DNA from: Kalmusia sp. IMI 367209 | Taxonomy: Eukaryota > Ascomycota > Dothideomycetes > Pleosporales > Didymosphaeriaceae | Direction of reading: 5' to 3' | Assembly: GCA_027946365.1 (NCBI GenBank) | Contig: JAPEUQ010000002.1 | Span: 558,001-622,000 of the forward strand | Length of the DNA: 64,000 bases | Shown: one piece after another, positions 20,621-31,196 of the stretch | Layout of the letters: each line of letters opens with the position of its first letter | Numbering within the stretch: the first letter of the stretch is position 1 | The notes under the pieces: generated by a model | What the model was told of the DNA's origin: nothing | Database searches by the model: none | Seen by the model: only the letters and a program-made list of their open reading frames with translations | Position numbers and translations under genes: made by a program

Positions 20621-23600
20621 ATGCCTTCAGACGCGGCTTCCAACTCCTCGGAGCATCTGGATGCCACCATCCCAGGTGCATTCCCGCAAGGCAGCGTCAG
20701 CCAAACTACTCTCTCGACAACCCAACAAAACCTCTCGCAGGCGTTGTACGCGCGTAGAGCTGAGTATACGCGACCGCGCAATGTGCGCATTAAAGTGGGG
20801 TCCTGGAACGTTGCCGGGCTTAAGGGCGTCGAACAGGACATAGGCGCATGGTTCGTGGACGGCAAAGGCATCGAGCAGTCACTAGCAGGTCTTGGTGTCG
20901 AGGAGTCTGATGCTCATCAAGTCACTTCCAGAGAGAGCATCTCGGCACAGGAAGCACGGCAATCATCGCTTGCACCTACAGTTCCCCACCACGACACAAA
21001 GGCTGTACCGGGCAACGAGGAAGTGGGCTTGTACGTCTTGGGTTTGCAAGAAGTGGTAGACATATCATCACCTACCGAGGCATTGCGACCGTATACAGAT
21101 CCTAGTGTTGCGAATAGATGGAAAATGAGTGTTGCGACGGCATTGCCGAATGGCTACCAGCTCGTGGCAGAACAACAATTGGTTGGTCTGCTTCTCCTCA
21201 TCTACGCCTCGCCAGAAGTATGTCCACATGTCAAAGCGGTCAGTACGACTAGTGTCGGAACGGGGCTCATGGGATACATGGGGAACAAAGGCGCAGTAAC
21301 AGCCAGGTTGGTGCTGGGTGAAACCACGAGACTTGTCTTCGTGGACTCACACTTATCCGCAGGAGCAGACAAGGCCTCCTTAGAGCGCAGGAACTGGGAC
21401 GCCAGTCAAATTACGAGTCGTACACGCTTCGACCCTATTACCGACGCAATGGACTTGAGTCAGGGGCACGGAGAGGGTATAGGAGACGAAGACTTTGCGT
21501 TCTGGTTCGGTGACCTCAACTATCGTCTTGAAGGGATGCCAGGAAACGATGTCCGTCGCTTGCTCACCGTCCACACCCGACAGTATGATCCAGATGCAAA
21601 CGATGAAACGACGGGTAATACTTCCACACCCGGACTTTCGAACTACCCTTCGGAAGACGATTCGCACAACAGAAACTCTAAGGATGCTATACCTCTACCT
21701 CCGGAATTAGACCCTGCAAGCATAGTCACGACAATAAACTCCCTCCTTCCGCATGATGAGCTTAGGCAGCAACAGAACCTTGGCAAAGCATTCCATGATG
21801 GCTGGAAAGAGGGTCCTATACGGTTTCTTCCAACATATAAATACGACGTTGGCAAGGTTGGCGTCTTCGATTCTAGTGAGAAACGTCGTGGTCCCAGTTG
21901 GTGCGACCGAATCTTGTATCGAACGAGAGCTTCCATGCAGGAATACAACCTCAAAGCTAAAGAGCTGGAAGCGGCCCGAAAAAAGGATGAAGAGATGAAA
22001 GCGAAAGGGCTTGACCATGCAACTGACGATGATGATGTTTTGTACGATTACGACCCAGATACGGACGGGGATAAGAATGATAGCTACGACGAGTACGATG
22101 AAAATGAAGAGCCGGAACCTGAGGTCGTGCCAACAAAGGCAGGTTTTTCGGACGAGTTTATTCTTGAGTCTTATACTTCACACATGCGAGTGATCTCATC
22201 AGATCACAAGCCCCTCGAAGCCGTATTTTCCCTGCAATATGACGCTGTAATACCAGAGTTGAAAACTTCGATACACCAAGAAGTTGCGAGAGAACTTGAC
22301 CGACAGGAAAACGAAGGCAGGCCATCTATAACCATGGTCGTCGACCGCACCACTGGAACCGCGACCCCAGAAGATAAAGATACAACGGACAGCAGCTTTG
22401 ATGGGGCCGATTTTGGCGACGTTGCGTTTGCAAAGTCAAAGCGTCGGAACATAACTATCGCGAACACCGGCAGGGTGCCAGCTACCTTTGGCTTTACCAA
22501 CCGTCCCGTTGACAAAAACCAACCAGAGGGAGCTTTTCCACCGTGGCTAAGCGTGAAATTCGACCGTGAACCCGATGCGCAATCTAGTTCGCCGTCTAGT
22601 GATTTAGACCAGCAATATACGCTTGAGCCGGCCGATGTTTGCAATGCGGAGCTGAAGCTCAAAATCGAGAGTTTGGACACGGTGCGTCTCCTTAACGAAG
22701 GCACGTCGTTCCTAGAGGAAGTACTTGTTTTACGTGTAATGGACGGCCGTGACCACTTCCTTCCATTGCGGGCGCATTGGCTGCCATCAGCACTCTCGCG
22801 TACGATCGACAAGCTTATCAAGATCCCTGAAGGTGGTATACGCAAGCTGCAGGGTCAAAAGCCGGATCACGAAGGGGTGAGGTGGTCGGTACCTCGGGAG
22901 ATATTTCGGCTGACGGAAGCAATAGAAGACTTGACGGAGCGCGCACTTGCCGAATGGGAGATGACTGGTCACGAGAGTGACAAGGAAAAGGCCCCTTGGC
23001 AGCACAATGCAGCCTGGCCTTTCGTTAGTTCTGAGATGGAAAGGGACGATGAAGCGATAGCAGGCATCTTCAATGCGCTTGATTGCGATGAACTTTTCGA
23101 GCAGGCTTTTCCCGCCGGCATGCCGCCAAGGACGAAGCTAGAATATCTCGCCGATGCACTGCTGCTGTTCCTCCGAAGTTTACAGGACGGCATCATTACA
23201 AAGAGTTTGTGGGAGAAATTGGAAGAGGGCATGGCCACGCGAGAGAAGTCAAAACAGCAACTAGAACCCGACGATGAGAAGATGTGGGCTCTGGAGATAC
23301 TCACTGCAGCACCAAATCACAACGCCTCTTTTCTCCTTGTCATCTCCATGCTCCAGAACATCACGAACCAGATCGCGGAAGCATCAAAAGCTATATCAAC
23401 GCCGCGCACGAGTACAGACCTTCCTGCGTCCCCCAGAGCGTCAGTCAGAAGGCGGACGCTGAGCAAGGTACCTGACATAGCACTTCGGCAATTGATTCAT
23501 CGCAACTATGCCACAGTCTTGTCGGACGTCGTATTCAGGGGCCCGAACACGGAGAAGATGAGAGAGAAGGATAAGGCTGTGAGGAAGGAAAGGATGATCA

Positions 23601-23647
23601 GGATTATCGAGCTGTTTCTCAAGAACGAGGGCGACGGAACGACTTGA
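20621..23647 (+). CDS. Inositol polyphosphate 5-phosphatase with RhoGAP-like C-terminus (OCRL/INPP5B-like)
   Basis: One intronless frame of 1008 residues; the first ATG in frame is at 20621. The 5-phosphatase domain (about 60-540) shows SWNVAGLKG, FWFGDLNYRLE (about 293-303), PSWCDRILYRTR (about 425) and SDHKPLEAVF (about 526), the Mg-dependent catalytic motifs of the family. An acidic linker (DDDDVLYDYDPDTDGD, about 470-500) is inserted between the third and last motifs. An ASH-like beta region follows (RNITIANTGRVPATFGF), then a RhoGAP-like helical domain (VPREIFRLTEAIEDL through LRQLIHRNYATVLSDVVF). This order matches OCRL/INPP5B. It would hydrolyse PI(4,5)P2 or PI(3,4,5)P3 on Golgi, endosome or plasma membranes. 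Whether the GAP part is active cannot be judged. Confidence 0.88.
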   Translation: MPSDAASNSSEHLDATIPGAFPQGSVSQTTLSTTQQNLSQALYARRAEYTRPRNVRIKVGSWNVAGLKGVEQDIGAWFVDGKGIEQSLAGLGVEESDAHQVTSRESISAQEARQSSLAPTVPHHDTKAVPGNEEVGLYVLGLQEVVDISSPTEALRPYTDPSVANRWKMSVATALPNGYQLVAEQQLVGLLLLIYASPEVCPHVKAVSTTSVGTGLMGYMGNKGAVTARLVLGETTRLVFVDSHLSAGADKASLERRNWDASQITSRTRFDPITDAMDLSQGHGEGIGDEDFAFWFGDLNYRLEGMPGNDVRRLLTVHTRQYDPDANDETTGNTSTPGLSNYPSEDDSHNRNSKDAIPLPPELDPASIVTTINSLLPHDELRQQQNLGKAFHDGWKEGPIRFLPTYKYDVGKVGVFDSSEKRRGPSWCDRILYRTRASMQEYNLKAKELEAARKKDEEMKAKGLDHATDDDDVLYDYDPDTDGDKNDSYDEYDENEEPEPEVVPTKAGFSDEFILESYTSHMRVISSDHKPLEAVFSLQYDAVIPELKTSIHQEVARELDRQENEGRPSITMVVDRTTGTATPEDKDTTDSSFDGADFGDVAFAKSKRRNITIANTGRVPATFGFTNRPVDKNQPEGAFPPWLSVKFDREPDAQSSSPSSDLDQQYTLEPADVCNAELKLKIESLDTVRLLNEGTSFLEEVLVLRVMDGRDHFLPLRAHWLPSALSRTIDKLIKIPEGGIRKLQGQKPDHEGVRWSVPREIFRLTEAIEDLTERALAEWEMTGHESDKEKAPWQHNAAWPFVSSEMERDDEAIAGIFNALDCDELFEQAFPAGMPPRTKLEYLADALLLFLRSLQDGIITKSLWEKLEEGMATREKSKQQLEPDDEKMWALEILTAAPNHNASFLLVISMLQNITNQIAEASKAISTPRTSTDLPASPRASVRRRTLSKVPDIALRQLIHRNYATVLSDVVFRGPNTEKMREKDKAVRKERMIRIIELFLKNEGDGTT

Positions 23648-23783
23648 CAGTAATGCATGCCTATATAGACTCAAATAGCACAAAATATATACTCGTCCCA
23701 ACATAGCCGATGCTCCTGCGAGGCTCGTGCCGGTACCTGAATCCGCTTTGCAATGACCTCATGCCGCTGAATCCCTACCAAAT

Positions 23784-23817
23784 TACCCCGCCATGAGTGT
23801 GGCGGGTAGGCGGGGTA
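23784..23817. promoter_or_regulatory. Inverted repeat in the GAR synthetase promoter
   Basis: TACCCCGCC (23784-23792) and its exact complement GGCGGGGTA (23809-23817) flank a 16-base spacer, about 100 bp upstream of the start codon. GC-rich dyads of this size can be binding sites for dimeric regulators; GCGGGG also fits the loose CreA consensus SYGGRG. The function is inferred. Confidence 0.3.
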
Positions 23818-23912
23818 TTGGACCCTGAGGCCTGACGCGTGAAAAAAATCTCAATTGCTACACGCGAGCCCTTCTTGCAACAAGGACTTCACGAAAGCTT
23901 CATCAAATTACA

Positions 23913-25267
23913 ATGGCAGGCCAACTCCGCGTTCTGCTCGTCGGCAACGGCGGCCGCGAAAACGCAATCGCCTGGAAACTCGCCCAATCCCCACGTATCG
24001 AACACATTTTCACCGTCCCCGGCAACGGTGGCACTGCAACCCTCTCAAATGTTACGAACATCTCATCAATCAAGCAAGAAGACTTCCCCGCCCTCGTCCA
24101 ATTCGCCCAATCAGAAAACATCAACCTGCTCGTTCCCGGGCCCGAGGCGCCACTCGTCGCGGGCATTGTCGATTACTTCGAGAAGAATGCACCAGGCATT
24201 AAATGTTTCGGACCCAGTGAGGCCGCAGCACGAATGGAAGGCAGCAAAACATTCTCTAAGGACTTCATGAAGAGGAACAACATTCCGACTGCCGCATACG
24301 AGAACTTCAGCGACTACGACAAAGCGCGGCAGTACCTCGACTCTGTTAGCCATAACGTCGTCATCAAAGCGTCGGGTCTCGCCGCAGGTAAAGGCGTCAT
24401 CATCCCGCAGACCAAAGACGAGGCGCACGCCGCACTCAAGGAGATAATGCTCGACCGCGAGTTCGGCACTGCGGGCGACGAGGTCGTCATCGAAGAATTT
24501 TTGGAGGGCGACGAGCTGTCAATACTAAGTTTTAGCGATGGGACTACGATTCGCAGTCTTCCTCCCGCACAAGATCACAAGAGAATTGGAGATGGGGACA
24601 CGGGACCAAATACTGGGGGGATGGGAACATATGCGCCTACGCGGATTGCGCCTCCGGATGTCATCGATGCGATACATAAGGATATACTGCAGCCTACAGT
24701 TGATGGCATGAAGAAGGAGGGTTTTCCGTTCCGGGGCGTGCTCTTTACGGGGTTGATGATGACAAAGAGCGGAGCGAAGACATTGGAATATAATGTCAGG
24801 TTTGGAGATCCGGAGACGCAGAGTCTGCTTGCGCTTATGCAGAGCGATCTAGCCGATGTAATGGTTGCGTGTGCGGATGGTAGACTGGCGGATGTGCATG
24901 TTGAGGTAGGAGATAGGAGTGCGGCGACTGTGGTGGTGGCTGCCGGGGGATATCCGGGCTCATATAAAAAGGGGACAGTCATGACGCTGGATCCAGTACC
25001 CGAAGGTAGGTTCCCTGTTCCTCTCATCTTTCATCCATTTCGGGTTGCAATGCATGCTAATGTGGAATAGATGTGGTGCTGTTCCACGCTGGAACCTCGT
25101 TCACGGATAACACGCTCAAAACAGCAGGAGGACGTGTCATTGCGTCTACAGCCGTAGCTGCCACGCTAGAGGAAGCCGTCGCGAAGGCATACAAGGGTGT
25201 CGACTGCATTCATTTCGAGGGCATGCAATACCGGAAGGATATCGCAGGGCGGGCGCTGAAGAAGTAG
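23913..25267 (+). CDS. Phosphoribosylamine-glycine ligase (GAR synthetase), monofunctional
   Basis: Two exons, join(23913..25005, 25071..25267), give 429 residues. The 65-nt intron splits an Asp codon, joining DPVPE to DVVLFHAGT. The full GARS fold is present: N-terminal VLLVGNGGRENAIAWKLA, NLLVPGPEAPLVAGI, ATP-grasp core VIKASGLAAGKGV, signature RFGDPETQ, and the C-terminal domain with GGRVIASTAVAATLEEA. The enzyme makes GAR from 5-phosphoribosylamine, glycine and ATP, step 2 of de novo purine synthesis. In most fungi this activity is fused to AIR synthetase (Ade5,7/Ade1, about 800 residues). Here the frame stops after RALKK and I see no AIRS sequence downstream. It may be a second GARS copy or a truly split enzyme. 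Confidence 0.9.
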
Positions 25268-26811
25268 GTGAAATGGAGTATACCAAGTAGAACTGGATAG
25301 AGAAAATATTGTCGTCAAGATAGGCGGTCTTATAGTGTGGATAGTGTATCTTTGAGATAAGGAGTGGGTGAAAGCTATCTTACTCGACTTTTGAAGGGAT
25401 AAATATTACGGCCCTGCTACGTAAAGAGATTCTTCAGCGTGTATATATCAATTACGAGGAATACTAAAGAGACCCTTGTTCATAGGGAGTCAGATATTGT
25501 GACCAGGTCAGGACCCAGGTATACCTATGCATCCTTCAAAAAAAGCCAAGCTATGGTCGACCTAAGATAGTACATATCGTGTGGAGGGGCCAGCAATATG
25601 TTCATTTGCTACCCAATTTGCAATGAGAGAAGCACTTACGGGGAGCTTTTAGGACAATGAAGAAAACACTACATCGTCTAACATCCTTGAGGTGTCCTCG
25701 TGGGGATACATAGGAGGTATAAGTAGAACGACGATGAGCTGTGATGTTGATTACTGCAGTCCCTAGTCATACGTCAAGAGCGTAGATACGAAAAAAGCAT
25801 ACTAGAAGTAGAAAGTAAAGTATCTCAAGCGGAGAGACACTTTTCGTTGACTTAGGCGGCTGTCATCGTCTAATTGGTCATTTACTGTGAGAGACGGCAC
25901 GCAATATAGTGTTCGCAAATAACCTCTTATATTGGACATACTCCTGACGCCATGTCTTATTGGAAACGCGCAATGAAGCTGATCCGACAAGAAACTAGTT
26001 CATCCTCGGACGCGCTGAGACACAAGCATCTATATTATTTTTTGGATGACTGTCATAGAAACGGCTCTTAGACATGCCCAACTACGACCTCTTTTTCGTA
26101 TGGGCAAGAGGAGGAGCCTAGATAGGCTAGGAATTTCAAATCTCGACGTGCAGAGTGACTTGTGGATGGGCAGAGGACTGGAATCCTACTATATTTACAT
26201 GTACAAATGTTTACGATTCTTAAGAAGGAAAGAGAAAAAGGACGGGTGCAGCGGTGTCATTATCGCATGCCATTGATCGGCAAGAAACCAACTGGAAATG
26301 TTCACCCCAAATTTTAGGGAGCAGCCCGAGACGTTTTGGCTAGCAAATGTCATGGATATAGAGAGTTATCACTAGAGAGTTATCACTTAGAGAGTTATCA
26401 CTGTCCTTACGCAGCCCTGAGGCTATCTAGCATGTGCTTGTATGTACACCTGCGTATACCGTGTCGTAACAAGAGTATGCTAAACCTTCGTACTTTTCAG
26501 CACACTATGCTGTGCACCATGACATTGATGATCCTTAGGTAAACCGTCCGTCTTTTTAGTCACAAGATCGACTATCATATAGCGCCGAGCGGGTCCGCCG
26601 AGCTAGCTAACGAATTAAGATCTTCACTGGAGGGACGAGAGTCCGGTCTTCTACCCCCATAAGCACTTTTTTGGCTTTTGACAGAGAATCGATTCAGTCC
26701 ATGTTCAAGAAGCATGCCTTTCACATGGTCAACACGATTCTGCATCATCAGTCTTGGGTCTAAAGTCATTTCCAATCTACCAGACACTACCCCCAAACCC
26801 GCACCAACACT
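25268..26811. other. 1.5-kb gene-poor intergenic region
   Basis: AT-leaning sequence without a recognisable gene. It contains a short tandem repeat at 26359-26402. The last 100 bases become C-rich before the start at 26812 and probably form that gene's leader. Confidence 0.4.
26359..26402. repeat. Three-copy 14-15 bp tandem repeat
   Basis: TAGAGAGTTATCAC(T) occurs three times in direct tandem (14, 15 and 15 bases), the last two copies identical. It lies in non-coding DNA, about 410 bp upstream of the next gene. It is probably a minisatellite slip product and could be length-variable between strains. Confidence 0.8.
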
Positions 26812-27987
26812 ATGCCTCTCCTCCATCCGCTCCCTTTTCCACCCATTCACCCTCCACAAATTCTTCTAGCTGGCGCGACTACTTATATTGGTGGAACTGT
26901 GCTCTCAGTTCTCCTCCACCAGCCAACCTACCCCCTCGAACACACTACAATCACTTGCTTAGTCCGCAGCAACGACTGCGCCAATATACTACTCCGCGCC
27001 TACGGGGAAGGTGTCAATATTGTAGTGCGTAACAGCCTAGACGATACTGAAATCGCCACAGAGATCGCATCCAAACACGACATTGTCATCAACTGCGCGC
27101 CATCGAGTCATGCGCCAGCTGCAATTGCTTTAATGGAAGGATTGGCAAAGAGGCGGAGAAAGACTGGGAGAGATGTCTGGATGTTACATACGTCCGGGAT
27201 GGAGAATCTGGCAGATCTACCTATCTCTAGGAAATGGGTGCATGCAGGACCTGTTCGCGAATTTGACGATGCGAAGGATGACATCTACGAGTTCGAAGTG
27301 ATGAGAGAAGCACAATGCTCCCATCCACAGCGCACCACGGAGCTCCAGATAATAAATAAAGGACTCGAGTTGGGTGTAAAGACGATCGTTATCATGAATG
27401 CGATGATCTATGGGCGAGGGTTGGGACTATTTGATCGCAGTGGTGTCCCGATTTCGGCGCATGCTAAAGTGGCGATGGCGAGTGGGAAGAATGTTGTAAT
27501 CGGCGACGGAAAGGGTACGTGGGATCACGTGCATGTGCAGGAGCTGGGCGAATTGTACAAGATTGTGGTAGTTGAGATGATGAAAGACGGAGGGAAGAAG
27601 TTACCTTGCGGAAAGAAAGGTATCATTTTCTGCGGCAACGGGCGACATAGCTGGAGTGAGGTGGCACAAGAAGTGGCAAAAATATGTTGCGAAGAAGGTT
27701 TTGTGTCGCAAAACAAGGTGAAACATGTAGGACTGGAGGAAGGGGTGAAGCTCTTCAGCCCCTACATCCCGGAGCTTGTGAAGGAAGAGGATGTAATTGA
27801 ACTACAATTATGTAGCAACTCGAAGACTGTTTCTAATGTGGCTAGGAAACTAGGATGGAGGCCAGCGTGGAGAGAAGATACTTGGAAAGATGCAATACGA
27901 GAAGACGTCAGGTCGGTACTACAGCCGGTGCACAACTCGCAAAGCGATGCCATTCAAGAGTCTCGCAATTCAGCTTATATATGGTAA
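26812..27987 (+). CDS. NAD(P)-binding Rossmann protein, extended-SDR/epimerase-like
   Basis: One intronless frame of 391 residues. A beta-strand plus glycine turn near the N-terminus reads QILLAGATTYIGG (about 16-28), a dinucleotide-binding motif of atypical SDRs. DIVINCAPSSHAPAA, WMLHTSGMENLAD and IVIMNAMIYGRGLG are typical of the NAD-dependent epimerase/dehydratase group. The usual YxxxK catalytic pair is not apparent at its normal place, so a classical dehydrogenase reaction is uncertain. The C-terminal half includes FCGNGRHSWSEVA and a closing KLGWRPAW motif seen in extended SDRs. The substrate is unknown. Its stop lies only 34 bp from the stop of the convergent tyrosinase gene. Confidence 0.75.
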   Translation: MPLLHPLPFPPIHPPQILLAGATTYIGGTVLSVLLHQPTYPLEHTTITCLVRSNDCANILLRAYGEGVNIVVRNSLDDTEIATEIASKHDIVINCAPSSHAPAAIALMEGLAKRRRKTGRDVWMLHTSGMENLADLPISRKWVHAGPVREFDDAKDDIYEFEVMREAQCSHPQRTTELQIINKGLELGVKTIVIMNAMIYGRGLGLFDRSGVPISAHAKVAMASGKNVVIGDGKGTWDHVHVQELGELYKIVVVEMMKDGGKKLPCGKKGIIFCGNGRHSWSEVAQEVAKICCEEGFVSQNKVKHVGLEEGVKLFSPYIPELVKEEDVIELQLCSNSKTVSNVARKLGWRPAWREDTWKDAIREDVRSVLQPVHNSQSDAIQESRNSAYIW

Positions 27988-28021
27988 TGAAAAGATCGCA
28001 ATGCCAATCAATGACCTGTCT

Positions 28022-29556
28022 TCACACATAGATGTAACAAAATTCGCCACCCATGCCACCGATGCTGTCAAGTAGATCCCACGTGTTAGTTCGGTTAGCA
28101 GTCCAGTTGAGATCAACATAGTCGTCCTTCGCTGGCGTCTCGGGTAAGACGCCCATTCTGTTTTCAGGGTCTTGCATTTGCCAAATCCACCATATTCTAT
28201 CAACCATGCCATGGTGGAACCAGAAAAGTGGGTCGCCCGGGCTAGAATAGAAGTCCTGTACGTGGTCAGCGTTGAAGTAAGGCGTGACATCGATTACGAG
28301 CGATATCTGTTGTTCCGGTGAAGGGTCTCAAGAGAGTGGCTTCACTTACACCACCAGGATCGCCACCAATAGTATAGTGGCCGGACATATGAACTCCCCA
28401 GTCATTCTGCTCCGGTATTCCTAACATGTTCTTTTGGAACGTGTCGATATCGTTTGCTTTTGTAATCAAATTGTACGTGTAGTTTGCATACAACATCGCG
28501 GATGCATAGCGGTTAACATCGCGTCGGAGGCAGCGTGGGTTGTGCCCAAACCCATCCTTCTGGGGATTTGGAGGAATATCCGGAAGGTTTTTGCCAATCG
28601 GACCTAGGCTAACGGTCATGCTAACGTAACCATTAGATGTGTGAGTGCCATTGAGATCATCATACTGACTTGGCAAATGGCCCATCTTTTACGCATCCTC
28701 CTCCTAGGTCAGCGGGGATCAGGTCATAAGGTGGCTTGAAACCAGCGCCCATAACCATCACCCCGGGATAGTTTGACTTCACACCGTTCCCACCCATGCT
28801 TGACATATTACCATTGAACATTGGGGAGTTGATGGGATCAGCTGCGGTGCGACCCCAGTTCCAGTACTATGGATTCGTATTAGGGCAAATATTCAAGATA
28901 ACATCTTCAGGGGCCATACAGGTTGATATCCAGTGTAGCCACATTCCTCTCGAAGTGCCTTTTCGTAAGCCCAGATGTAGACACGATGAGCTGGGAAAAG
29001 ATGGGGCTAGTGATGGTATTAGTGGTCATGTATGACAACATTTTCTTCAGTTCACATACCGTGGAGTGGAGATGCATTGCTTGTGTCTCATGGGTCAGGA
29101 CAAAGTCATCATATCGGTTCATGACGCCGGGGTATTTCTTCTGGTCGGCTTTTGGTGGCTTGGACTGCAAACAAAGCACTGCACGAATATATTCTTCACG
29201 TTGCGCGATTGTTAGATCGTGCCTGGTTGAGTCAAAATAAGCAATGAAGTCAAAACATGGGAAGTTACATACCATTCCTGTCGCTTGACCGCCTTTTCGA
29301 GGGTGCAGCCATTGCTGTTCGGTTTCTTCGCTAGATACGCTTCAAACTTTGCCAACGATGCTTCTTCGAGCTTATCAACATCATCTAGGGGATACGGAAA
29401 GCCGTCGGATCGACTGTGTACACTATGTCAGCGATATTCCACAGTATCAACTCGAGCAAGACGATACCGGTTGAGACTGAATGATGTCTTCGTTGGCCCA
29501 GCCCATGCCGCGGCCAAGACAGAGGAAAGCAAAACCACTCGCACTGTAGCTACCAT
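28022..29556 (-). CDS. Secreted tyrosinase (type 3 copper monophenol oxidase)
   Basis: Seven exons, complement(28022..28255, 28350..28620, 28670..28866, 28920..29006, 29060..29222, 29273..29413, 29468..29556), give 393 residues with exact phase. The N-terminus (MVATVRVVLLSSVLAAAWA) is a good signal peptide. CuA histidines are H121, H129 and H138 (THETQAMHLHS, then FPAHRVYIWAYEKAL). The CuB block is GVHMSGHYTIGGDPGG and FWFHHGMVDRIWW. The enzyme would hydroxylate or oxidise phenols to quinones outside the cell, for melanin or polyphenol chemistry. It ends soon after the catalytic core (GGMGGEFCYIYV) and lacks the long C-terminal lid domain of classical fungal tyrosinases, placing it in the short secreted group. 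One donor (GTCAGT, exon 5) is weak but the join matches the family. Confidence 0.88.
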
Positions 29557-31196
29557 ATTGAAGGGTTTTCGAGAATACGAAGTCTTCGCAACGAGTGCCT
29601 ATTCATTCTTTCCCAGGCTAAGGCATCTTAAGTAAGACACGTCCTTCATAGAGCCCAGTTCCTCCCTTCCGGAAGCACAGTTACTATCTAGGGCGGCTTG
29701 GAAACTGCCGTGCTCCCTCCGGATAGTAGTAGGTGTACATCTTAATCTCATAAGGCTAGGTTCTCAGTTCTCAGTGAGTTGATTGCGTGGTATGAATGCC
29801 GGGTGAAGCCGAGCGGCCAATGGAGCATTGCGGGGCGTAGGTGCAGAGTATGGGTCGATATGAATCTGTATGGGGTAGCACAAAACGATTGAGAAGTCGG
29901 TGGTTCAGATGATATGGGAATCTGGAGACACGGACCCAACCAATCACAGCAATGCTGTGAGCGGGGATGCATGTCGGCATGTGGATTAACCGTTCCAAAC
30001 AATTTGTGCTGGCCATACGAGGTGGCATTTCACGACCGCGCTTCGCAAGCGTAATCCTGGTGATGTATCGCGCAGATTTAGAGAGGCGCAGCGTCTCATG
30101 CAGGGGTTGGTCGACTAAGATAAGCTTTTTGTAGACGGTGAAGGAACGTAGTACAGATTTGAAAGGTCTTCTAGGACCGACCATGGTAATTTTGCAACAC
30201 AATACATGTAGTCAAACTGTTCGAGCATCTTTGAAATCCAGATCCTTCTGAACATGCATTTACTTGAACGCATTTACATTGTAGCAGGTTTCGTCGTCTC
30301 GATGAACATCTTTCCGGTGGCGGAGCCCTCTCACTTTTGCATTCAATACGTGCAGACCTATGTTGTGTTGGCGCAGCGTCCGCGTTAAATCACGTTGTGG
30401 AACGTGTGGAATGGTTTCATAATAATCCGGGGAAGTTCGGCATAGAGGTTTGAACATGAGTTGCACGTGCACTCGGCAGTGGGGCGAATGCGACAGTGGG
30501 GCGTGAGCATCCTGATTCTGTAAGCATCGACGCTTTTCCCATGCTTAATGATCCTCTTCCATTGCAAAGATTACTTGTGTTCAAAAATCTACGAAGTTAT
30601 ACCCATTCGCATAATGCAGGAGCAAAAGGTTAGGTGTCAAGATAAGCAACTCTACATCCAGAGAACCGACACGCACCATCAACATCAATCTGCAACATGA
30701 ACATGCCTATCCCAGCAGGTATCAAATTAGCAGTCGCAGAAGGCTCACATGTTCACAAACTAATTCTGACCTTTACAATAAACATCTTTTAGAAAATCGC
30801 GAGAAGTTGTTTATGGGCCGGCATGAATGAAAATTTGCTCCGAATTATCTGAAAACCATTGTCACAACCAGAGATGTCCTTCGCCATGTTTCATCGGGTT
30901 TCCGGGGCATTTTCTTCCCATTTAGCTTTTCACTTGTTAGTCGCATGATCGATCGTCCGCTGCGAAGTTGCTGAATTCGCCAGTTGCGCCGAATACCCCG
31001 CAAACTAGCGTTCGCTCCGATAGATTGACTGAAGCTTGACTAGGGACATGAAAATCGTGATAGGTGGAATCCGGTCGATACTGCGCTTATAGTAAGTTCC
31101 GTTATTATGTAACGACACCGCATGAGAATATCGAAAAGATACAAATTTTAGAGAAAGAACGGTTCTAAACCTACATCTTTTACGGAGTAACCAGCC
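29557..31196. other. 1.6-kb divergent intergenic region, tyrosinase / alpha-galactosidase
   Basis: No credible gene. A 143-codon antisense frame (29771-30202) has no family resemblance. Two SYGGRG matches (CCGGGG at 30902-30907 and CCCCGC at 30996-31001, reverse) sit 195-295 bp upstream of the alpha-galactosidase start. They could serve CreA carbon repression, but such sites occur often by chance. Confidence 0.4.

Noticed and set aside
29771..30202. 143-codon minus-strand frame
   Set aside because: No recognisable family, no splice partners, composition unlike neighbouring genes.
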